The notes under the pieces were generated by a model. The model searched no databases and was not told the DNA's origin. It saw only the letters and a program-made list of their open reading frames with translations. A stretch of DNA of 37,368 nt from a virus: positions 1 to 37,368 of IMG/VR virus record IMGVR_UViG_3300010354_000234; one strand, given 5' to 3'. A program made the translations under genes and the position numbers. Positions 1 to 4,666 of the stretch are shown here, one piece after another (the first letter of the stretch is position 1; every line of letters starts with the position of its first letter).

Positions 1-6
1 CCTCGC

Positions 7-35
7 AAGCCCCTTATACGATAGGGGGGGGGCTT
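7..35. other. hairpin-like inverted repeat at left edge
   Basis: AAGCCCC at 7-13 pairs with GGGGCTT at 29-35, with a partly pairing interior and a run of nine G. It resembles a terminator stem but has no following T-tract on either strand. A TATAAA-like stretch follows at 39-44. Its function is unknown, and the left flank lies outside the window. Confidence 0.3.
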
Positions 36-114
36 AGGTATAAAAGTGCCCAAAACGCATCGGCCCGGTCAACCGCTCTCGGCTGCCTGGCTCGGCGTGC
101 GATATGTTCGGCCC

Positions 115-525
115 ATGCCGATCGCTATCTGGTTCGAGGTCCGCGCCCACCTAGAAGGCGGCCAGCCCTTCGACATTCTCTCTGCTCGCTTCCGACAGGG
201 TCCGATCCCCGCTGGCGCGTGGCCTACCTACTCGGACGCCGAGGCAGGAACCGCGCCGTGGCGTGGCCATCGTCGCATCTACCGCGTCGTGCGTTCAGCT
301 CACCAAGGCCATCGAGGCCGCCGAGAGCTGGGCCATCACTACGAGCTCGATGGCCGCCTGCTAGGCTCCGATTCCTTGGCCGCTCGAGTAGCTAGAGCCG
401 AGGCCCGCAGACGAGGACGGCCCGGCAGGCTGGTGCGCGTGGTGCGCTACGCAGCGCTTCCGCGTCACCAACGCACCGAGCCGATCCTGCGCACCACCGA
501 TGGCCTCGTCTACGTGTGGCGTTGA
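115..525 (+). CDS. uncharacterised protein (doubtful)
   Basis: This is an open frame of 136 codons from ATG at 115; the frame is open back to an ATG at 46. The N-terminal part (MPIAIWFEVRAHLEGG) looks protein-like and its codons mostly end in G or C, as in neighbouring genes. The middle and end are rich in Arg, Gly and His, which is less typical. Another plus frame between about 260 and 364 also reads plausibly (VASTASCVQLTKAIEAAE, stop at 362-364), so a frameshift or a different true frame is possible. It would converge with the leftward operon ending at 565. No family is recognised. Confidence 0.4.
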   Translation: MPIAIWFEVRAHLEGGQPFDILSARFRQGPIPAGAWPTYSDAEAGTAPWRGHRRIYRVVRSAHQGHRGRRELGHHYELDGRLLGSDSLAARVARAEARRRGRPGRLVRVVRYAALPRHQRTEPILRTTDGLVYVWR

Positions 526-526
526 C

Positions 527-581
527 CGATCCACACCACCCGTCGCCCGATCCACACCAGTCCCCTAGTCGATCCACACCA
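527..581. repeat. three direct repeats of CGATCCACACCA
   Basis: Copies of CGATCCACACCA lie at 527-538, 548-559 and 570-581, spaced 21 and 22 bp apart. They straddle the gap between the convergent gene ends at 525 and 565, and the third copy overlaps the last codons of the leftward gene. Two-helical-turn spacing suggests a protein-binding array, but nothing else identifies it. Confidence 0.5.
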
Positions 582-843
582 GCCCGCTCGGGTCGCCTCG
601 GTCGTTCCAGTCCTGGTGCGCCGTGGCCAGTCGCCACGCCACGTAGGCCCGCTCTCGAGCCGGAGCGCCGTTGGCACGGCGCAACGCGTCGCCTAAGTCG
701 ATGAGCGAATCGGCGTCGACGACGTATCGCCGGGCCGTGATGGTGTCGCGGTAGGTGTAGCGCTGCGCGTTGAGGTAGCTGCCGCCGAGGTAGCGATCGG
801 CCTCGTGCACACACTGCGTCGCGCGGTCGGACATGGCGCTCAC
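565..843 (-). CDS. small uncharacterised phage protein
   Basis: A 92-residue protein begins at a GTG (843) that overlaps the upstream stop as GTGA; an ATG four codons in (834) is an alternative. It is the last gene of the leftward early operon. The sequence contains CVHEADRYLGGSYLNAQRY and a central D-A-D-S-L-I-D-L stretch, with no membrane segment, signal peptide or recognised motif. It is called coding because of the overlap with its neighbour and its clean open frame. Function unknown. Confidence 0.6.
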   Translation of the reverse strand: MSAMSDRATQCVHEADRYLGGSYLNAQRYTYRDTITARRYVVDADSLIDLGDALRRANGAPARERAYVAWRLATAHQDWNDRGDPSGLVWID

Positions 844-1064
844 TTGACACCGCCGATCGCCTCGACGAGCCGGCGAACATCGTCCGACGTGAGCGTCACC
901 GTGTGAGTGCCGGCGTCGAACAGATAGCCCGGATCGTAGCCAAGGACCTGCCAGCCGGTCGCGGCTAGGAGTGGCTCGGCCCACGCAGACCACGCATCGC
1001 AGTACGTGTCTGCGTCGACCACCCGAATGGTCCCGTCGGGAAGCCTGCGTGATTTGCCGCTCAT
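840..1064 (-). CDS. small uncharacterised phage protein
   Basis: A 74-residue protein starts at ATG 1064 with an ATGA overlap to the gene before it and ends in a GTGA overlap with the gene after it. It opens MSGKSRRLPDGTIRVVDAD, contains several aromatic residues (YCDAWSAWAEP) and closes DDVRRLVEAIGGVK. It is a soluble, slightly acidic protein with no recognised domain. The coupled overlaps on both sides support a real operon member. Confidence 0.65.
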   Translation of the reverse strand: MSGKSRRLPDGTIRVVDADTYCDAWSAWAEPLLAATGWQVLGYDPGYLFDAGTHTVTLTSDDVRRLVEAIGGVK

Positions 1065-1294
1065 CGGGAAACCTCGCGAACGCTGCCGTTGGCCGAGCGA
1101 ACCTCGAGACGGATGGGCGAGCCGAGCAGGCGGCGATCGCATCCGCTAGCGCGCATCGCCGCAAATGCCGCGTCGTGCGCTGCCGAGACCGATCGGTACG
1201 ATCGACCCACGACGGCGCTGCACTCGTCCCCTCGGATGTAGTGATCGACTGCCGAGTAGCCCTTGCGGATCGTCGCGCTTAGTACGGCGATCAT
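1061..1294 (-). CDS. small uncharacterised phage protein
   Basis: A 77-residue protein from ATG 1294, overlapping its upstream neighbour as ATGA and its downstream neighbour likewise. Visible stretches are MIAVLSATIRKGYSAVDHYI and SAAHDAAFAAMRASGCDRR. It shows no transmembrane segment and no recognised motif. Translational coupling is the main evidence. Confidence 0.65.
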   Translation of the reverse strand: MIAVLSATIRKGYSAVDHYIRGDECSAVVGRSYRSVSAAHDAAFAAMRASGCDRRLLGSPIRLEVRSANGSVREVSR

Positions 1295-1503
1295 CGCGAC
1301 ACCTCAAACGCATCGGTCGACCCCGCCCACTGCGAGTAGGCATCCGTCTCGCCGGCCGAGAGCATCCGCCCCAGCTTGGCCAGGTCTCGCGCCGAGACGA
1401 TCCAGTCGGACGACGTCTCGTGCGCGCGGTAGCGGTAGCCCCGCGACGTGCGCGAGGCCTGGAGGTAGTCGATCGCGATGCGCTTGTGGTTGCTCGTGTT
1501 CAT
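1291..1503 (-). CDS. small uncharacterised phage protein
   Basis: A 70-residue protein from ATG 1503 (MNTSNHKRIAIDYLQASR). It is the first gene after a 135-bp non-coding gap and is followed by three overlapping small genes, so it probably heads a short sub-operon. The sequence is basic at the N terminus and contains RDLAKLGRMLSAGE. No family is recognised. The Shine-Dalgarno site upstream is weak. Confidence 0.6.
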   Translation of the reverse strand: MNTSNHKRIAIDYLQASRTSRGYRYRAHETSSDWIVSARDLAKLGRMLSAGETDAYSQWAGSTDAFEVSR

Positions 1504-1581
1504 GCCGACACCTAATACACGGACCGTGCCAAGGTCGGGCCCTCGGAATCTCCGCAAATATCGACCCTGGCCACCTAGGTT

Positions 1582-1643
1582 CGTAACCGAAACCGTAACA
1601 CACGCGGTTACGGTGTGACGCTGCCGGTTACGCTGGAGTTACG
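1582..1643. promoter_or_regulatory. cluster of GTTACG/CGTAAC motifs with a perfect dyad
   Basis: The gap between the genes ending at 1639 and starting at 1503 holds five related motifs: CGTAACCG at 1582-1589, CCGTAAC at 1593-1599, GTTACGG at 1607-1613, CCGGTTACG at 1624-1632 and GTTACG at 1638-1643. The second and third form a perfect 7-bp inverted repeat with a 7-nt spacer. This looks like an operator cluster for the small-gene sub-operon to its left. No convincing -35/-10 pair was found. Confidence 0.5.
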
Positions 1644-1839
1644 CACTCCCGCCGTGCACCAACCGCAGCGCTGGCGACAGCCTCGCAGGCTCGACGAACC
1701 GACGCATACCGTCGTCGCATTCGACCATGACTGCCACGCCATCGCGCCATTCGCGCGGTGGCTGTAGTACCCTACCCGACACGATAGACCCGTCGGTGAG
1801 CCGCAAAAGCACCCTATCGCCGCCGAGCCAGCGCCTCAC
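1639..1839 (-). CDS. small uncharacterised protein downstream of the helicase loader
   Basis: A 66-residue protein begins at GTG 1839, overlapping the stop of the DnaC-like gene as GTGA. It reads RRWLGGDRVLLRLTDGSIVSG and then EWRDGVAVMVECDDGMRRFV, suggesting a small beta-rich fold. No family is assigned. Its position suggests it is translated together with the helicase loader. Confidence 0.6.
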   Translation of the reverse strand: MRRWLGGDRVLLRLTDGSIVSGRVLQPPREWRDGVAVMVECDDGMRRFVEPARLSPALRLVHGGSA

Positions 1840-2450
1840 GTTGCACCCCCGATCTCGACGCTGGCCTGCGCGTGTAGCCGACGGGTCATGCCGTCGCCGT
1901 ACCTGCGCGTGAGCTCGTCGGGTCCAAGGCTCGTCGTCACGATGGTGCAGCGCCCCGCTCTCTCGTTGTCCGCCCGCCTCCACACGAGGTCGCACATTGC
2001 GGCCCGGTTGGCTTCGGTGGCCGCCTCAATGCCGAGGTCGTCCAGCACCAGGACGCGCGTACCTCGAGCGCGGTGCACTTGGTCTGGCGTGCTCCCGTAG
2101 CCAGCCTCCTGCATACTGGCGACGATCTCGGTGCACCTCACGAAGTACCCGATACCGTCGGTAGCCAGGCCGCGCGCGAGCAGTAGTGCCGCTGCCGTCT
2201 TTCCGATGCCCGAGCGGTTGCCCCAGATGACGACTACCCGTGGCTTGCTCCGGCTGTAGGCCCGCAGCTGCTCGATCGCGGGCCAGCCGATGCAGGGTGC
2301 GATCCCTTCCGCCGTCCTCGCCCACTCGTAACTGCGAGGCGCTCCGTAGAGGTCGCGAGGCGGCTCCGGCGGCGCGGGCTGCGGCGGTTCGAGGCGAACG
2401 CGTTGCCCGAGCGCGGTCATGATCTGAAGGAGCTCGTCACCTAGCATCAT
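1836..2450 (-). CDS. DnaC/IstB-like helicase loader ATPase
   Basis: The 204-residue protein starts at ATG 2450 (MMLGDELLQI) inside an ATGATG overlap with the initiator gene. It has a Pro-rich linker at about 20-35, then a P-loop with Walker A GNRSGIGKT (77-85, K84) and Walker B VLVLDDLG (D137, D138). The order resembles DnaC/IstB-type AAA+ proteins, which load the replicative helicase onto origin DNA. Its place directly after a replication initiator is the classic phage arrangement. A C-terminal arginine-rich stretch (TRRYGDGMTRRL) resembles the sensor-2/arginine-finger region of this family. No helicase gene is in the window, so the host DnaB would be the expected partner (inference). Confidence 0.85.
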   Translation of the reverse strand: MMLGDELLQIMTALGQRVRLEPPQPAPPEPPRDLYGAPRSYEWARTAEGIAPCIGWPAIEQLRAYSRSKPRVVVIWGNRSGIGKTAAALLLARGLATDGIGYFVRCTEIVASMQEAGYGSTPDQVHRARGTRVLVLDDLGIEAATEANRAAMCDLVWRRADNERAGRCTIVTTSLGPDELTRRYGDGMTRRLHAQASVEIGGAT

Positions 2451-3580
2451 GCTGCACCTGCCTTGACCCCGGCCTTGTCGCTGTCCCATGGCCCCGGGCC
2501 GAACACCTTGTCGATGTGGTCGAGCTCGGCCTGCGTCACCGGCTGCTTCGCCCAGCCTTCGATCGTGCCCTGGTTGGGATACCAAGCGCGCTCGATCGGC
2601 ACCTCCGACTGGGCGGGCGCTACCTTGGGCCGACCGCGATGGCGCGCGTGGTCGCAGTAGCCCACGACCATGCGACGAAGCGGAGCCGCGGCGATACCCT
2701 CGTCCGCGTGCGCCACGGCGTCGCCAATGGCTCGCGCGACGTCGGCGATGCTCGTGCCGCTACCGATGCGTCGACCGTCGATGACTCCGGCAAGCTCCGG
2801 CGATGCGATGGGCGCTAGCTTCGGATGGCGGCTCAGCTCGGCGAGGATCTTCCTCGTATCCTCGCTCAGCCGTTCGGTGCCGCCGACGCGCGACGCCGTA
2901 GGCGGCGTGTCTGCCTTCGGTGCAGGCGGCGACGTCGGCGAGGCCTCGCGCGCGGGCGCGGGCAGAACACGCTCCTTCGGAGCGTGCTTCTGCTCTGATC
3001 TGATCTGATCTTCTCTGATCTGATCTGATCTAGAGCGTGACACGCTCAACGTGTCACGGCGTGACATTGGACCTAACTGCGCGGAATCACTAGGGCCGAC
3101 ATGCAACACTGTCGCGCCTCTGTCGCCACTGTGTCGCGCCTCTGTCGCCACTGAGTCGCGCCTCTGTCGCGTCTCTGTCGCGACTGAGGTCGCACTCTGT
3201 CGCGTCTCCGATGCGTCGGAGGTCGCTCTCCGGTGCGACTGGCGAGCCGCCGCCAACCCTCGCGCACGCTCGCGCTCGTCCAGGCGAGGCTGGCCCCACC
3301 GGGCGAACGCATACCCATCGGCGTCCTCTGTCCAGGTGCCCGATGCCACCATCGCGGCGATGATGACCTCGGCCTTGCGCGAGCTAGTGCCTACCGCCGC
3401 AGCTACCATCCGCAGCGCGCGGGAGCGCGGGATGCGACCGTCTGTCTCGTGCTGTACCGTCCAGCACAGAGCCACCGTCCAGGCTGCGAGCAGGTCGCCG
3501 CGCCGCACCCGATGCGACGCCGTGGCCGCCTCCACCCAGCCCTGCTCGTGATACCCGCAGTCGAGCTTGGCCCAAGTCAT
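2447..3580 (-). CDS. phage replication initiator-like protein containing the putative origin
   Basis: The 377-residue protein starts at ATG 3580 (MTWAKLDCGYHEQGW). The first 100 residues resemble the winged-helix N-terminal domain of phage replisome organisers, with a helical TVQHETDGRIPRSRALRMV stretch. Residues about 115-160 are an 11-residue repeat (ATSDASETRQS, ATSVATETRQR and so on), followed by an S/R/D/Q-rich stretch and a Pro-rich linker. The C-terminal part (about 230-375) is helical. The repetitive middle is encoded by iteron-like DNA, as in lambda-type initiators whose origin lies in the gene. It is followed by a DnaC-like loader with an ATGATG overlap. The exact family is not certain; the role rests on context and architecture. 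Confidence 0.7.
   Translation of the reverse strand: MTWAKLDCGYHEQGWVEAATASHRVRRGDLLAAWTVALCWTVQHETDGRIPRSRALRMVAAAVGTSSRKAEVIIAAMVASGTWTEDADGYAFARWGQPRLDERERARGLAAARQSHRRATSDASETRQSATSVATETRQRRDSVATEARHSGDRGATVLHVGPSDSAQLGPMSRRDTLSVSRSRSDQIREDQIRSEQKHAPKERVLPAPAREASPTSPPAPKADTPPTASRVGGTERLSEDTRKILAELSRHPKLAPIASPELAGVIDGRRIGSGTSIADVARAIGDAVAHADEGIAAAPLRRMVVGYCDHARHRGRPKVAPAQSEVPIERAWYPNQGTIEGWAKQPVTQAELDHIDKVFGPGPWDSDKAGVKAGAA
2994..3031. repeat. 18-bp duplication with six GATC sites, putative origin element
   Basis: An 18-bp unit made of TCTGA steps (TCTGATCTGATCTGATCT) occurs at 2994-3011 and again at 3014-3031. Together they carry six GATC sites in 38 bp and are markedly AT-richer than the surroundings. 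The period is 20 bp, not a multiple of three, so protein repetition does not explain it. It encodes the S/R/D/Q-rich linker of the initiator. It could be an unwinding element or a methylation-sensitive origin segment (inference). Confidence 0.65.
3036..3058. promoter_or_regulatory. perfect 9-bp inverted repeat inside the initiator gene
   Basis: CGTGACACG at 3036-3044 and CGTGTCACG at 3050-3058 are exact reverse complements separated by CTCAA. A further CGTGACA lies at 3060-3066. Lying between two direct-repeat arrays, it is likely a dyad bound by the initiator or another dimer, and part of an origin. Confidence 0.6.
3111..3242. repeat. about twelve 11-bp iteron-like units, putative replication origin
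   Basis: From 3111 the sequence runs in 11-bp steps, each beginning GTCGC or a close variant: GTCGCGCCTCT, GTCGCCACTGT, GTCGCGCCTCT, GTCGCCACTGA, GTCGCGCCTCT, GTCGCGTCTCT and onward to about 3242, with decay toward the right end. Three units make 33 bp, so the encoded protein shows an 11-residue repeat. One helical turn per unit and location inside an initiator gene fit an origin of the lambda O type. The role is inferred. Confidence 0.65.
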
Positions 3581-3753
3581 CGCGGCACCGCCTCGAGCAC
3601 CTTGGCGCGCACGTAGTCGCTGATCGTCATGCCCGCCGCCTTGGCCAGCGCGAGCAGTGCGGCGTGCTCAGCTGGCGCGAGCCGCACCTCGGTTCGATGG
3701 CCCCTGGTAACGCCGATGACAGGCGGACGGCCTCGCTTGCGTTTCTCGTCCAT
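3577..3753 (-). CDS. ribbon-helix-helix DNA-binding protein with RGRP motif
   Basis: A 58-residue protein starts at ATG 3753 (MDEKRKRGRPPVIG); GAGGTG six bases upstream supports this over a TTG at 3771. An AT-hook-like KRGRPP is followed by a beta strand (HRTEVRLAP) and two helices (AEHAALLALAKAAGM, TISDYVRAKVLEAV), the pattern of Arc/MetJ-type regulators. It overlaps the initiator start as ATGA, so it probably controls the replication sub-operon. A palindromic site lies just upstream. Confidence 0.75.
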   Translation of the reverse strand: MDEKRKRGRPPVIGVTRGHRTEVRLAPAEHAALLALAKAAGMTISDYVRAKVLEAVPR

Positions 3754-3774
3754 GTTTAGCACCTCACCCAAACC

Positions 3775-3785
3775 GTATTACATAC
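3775..3785. promoter_or_regulatory. GTAT-TAC-ATAC palindrome, candidate operator
   Basis: An 11-bp interrupted palindrome lies 22 bp before the RHH gene start. On the minus strand a TTGCCT element stands 14 bp before a TAATAC, which would be a short-spaced promoter. Autoregulation by the RHH protein is plausible but inferred. Confidence 0.35.
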
Positions 3786-3813
3786 CGGCGCAATAGGCAA
3801 GCTACGAACGACG

Positions 3814-3835
3814 AAGCCCCCCAGCCGTGAGGGCT
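3814..3835 (-). terminator. possible hairpin terminator upstream of the RHH gene
   Basis: On the minus strand AGCCC and GGGCT flank an 11-nt loop and are followed by TCGTCGTT, which is only weakly T-rich. It sits after the initiator fragment (ending at 3888) and before the RHH promoter region, so it may end transcription coming from cas12m and the array. The gap 3754-3887 holds no other gene that I can see. Confidence 0.3.
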
Positions 3836-3887
3836 AGAGGGCCACGAGTGACCCGAGTGATCCGGATCGGTCGTAGGTTCGGTTGGA

Positions 3888-4031
3888 TCAGTCAGCGATC
3901 ACGCCATCGGTCCGGTGCTGCACCGTCCAGGCTAGCGCTACCGCCCAAGCTGCCAACAGCTCGGCCCGTCGTGCTCGTGCGCCATCGATCCAGCGCGCCT
4001 CATACCATCCACAGTCAAGTTTCGCCCACAC
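3888..4031 (-). CDS. 47-residue truncated relative of the initiator N terminus
   Basis: Starting at GTG 4031 the frame reads VWAKLDCGWYEAR, then LLAAWAVALAWTVQHRTDG, and stops at VIAD. It is clearly homologous to the first about 50 residues of the initiator (WAKLDCGYHEQGW, LLAAWTVALCWTVQHETDG). An excellent Shine-Dalgarno AGGAGGT lies seven bases before the GTG, so it may be translated. It ends where the full protein continues into its winged-helix region. It is either a decayed copy left by recombination or a functional short form. It lies directly beyond the CRISPR array in the same orientation. Confidence 0.65.
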   Translation of the reverse strand: MWAKLDCGWYEARWIDGARARRAELLAAWAVALAWTVQHRTDGVIAD

Positions 4032-4041
4032 TGTGCACCTC

Positions 4042-4084
4042 CTATCAAACATCCGAAGCGGTTTCGTCGCGTGTTCTATCAAAC
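4042..4084. repeat. two CTATCAAAC copies between array and initiator fragment
   Basis: CTATCAAAC occurs at 4042-4050 and 4076-4084 (GTTTGATAG on the minus strand), 34 bp apart. The first is just upstream of the AGGAGGT site of the 47-residue gene. This may be a paired regulatory site; no function can be assigned. Confidence 0.3.
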
Positions 4085-4101
4085 GCCACCGACTGCCGCT
4101 G

Positions 4102-4608
4102 GTCTCAGATTCCATGGCCCTGAGCAGCCCTTGCAATGCGCCGAGCGTTATACCGTCTCAGGTTCCAGGGCCCTGAGCAGCCCTTGCTATTGTGCTCCTC
4201 CGACATAGCAAGTCGATAGCCACAAAAGGTCTCAGATTCGATGGCCCTGAGCAGCCCTTGCAACATCGGCGTAGAGCCCACGCGCTCCGCCTTCGCTCGA
4301 GTCTCAGATTCCATGGCCCTGAGCAGCCCTTGCAACGCCGCGCCCGGTAATGGTGTCTCAGATTCCATGGCCCTGAGCAGCCCTTGCGATATTGCTTGCG
4401 GCGATGTCGTCGTCCTTGACGTCGACATGTCTCAGATTCCAGGGCCCTGAGCAGCCCTTGCGAGAGGATGCGCTTGATGTTTTCGACCGTGGGCTTGAGG
4501 CGTCTCAGATTCGATGGCTCTGAGCAGCCCTTGCAATACGTTCGCCACAGAGCAGTTCGCGCTCCCGCACTGGCGGTCTCAGATTCCAGGGCCCTGAGCA
4601 GCCCTTGC
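4102..4608 (-). CRISPR. eight-repeat CRISPR array of the Cas12m-like system
   Basis: Eight 33-nt repeats lie at 4102-4134, 4155-4187, 4229-4261, 4301-4333, 4355-4387, 4429-4461, 4502-4534 and 4576-4608. Read on the minus strand, the same direction as the cas12m gene, each starts GCAAGGGCTGCTCAG and ends ATCTGAGAC (CCTGAGAC in the second), followed by the spacer. Two further bases upstream (usually TT) are semi-conserved. Spacers at 4135, 4188, 4262, 4334, 4388, 4462 and 4535 are 20, 41, 39, 21, 41, 40 and 41 nt. CTCAG and CTGAG can form a hairpin near the 3' end of the repeat, and every repeat variant maps to its 11-nt loop. The spacers differ from each other and none was seen elsewhere in the window by eye. 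There is no obvious separate leader; transcription may come from the early operon. Confidence 0.95.
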
Positions 4609-4617
4609 AACGTGTCC

Positions 4618-4660
4618 CGCAGGATGCCAGCAATACCGCGCACATGGCAAGCATCCTGCG
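4618..4660. other. strong hairpin between cas12m and the array
   Basis: CGCAGGATGC at 4618-4627 and GCATCCTGCG at 4651-4660 are exact reverse complements around a 23-nt interior, where TGCCA (4625-4629) and TGGCA (4645-4649) can pair instead with a bulge. It begins six bases after the cas12m stop, just before the first-transcribed repeat. There is no T-tract, so it is not a typical intrinsic terminator. It may separate mRNA from pre-crRNA or stabilise the transcript. Confidence 0.6.
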
Positions 4661-4666
4661 AGCGGT

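Noticed and set aside
4618-4660. tracrRNA or intrinsic terminator
   Set aside because: No anti-repeat pairing with the CRISPR repeat was found, and there is no T-tract after the stem; Cas12m is known to work without tracrRNA.
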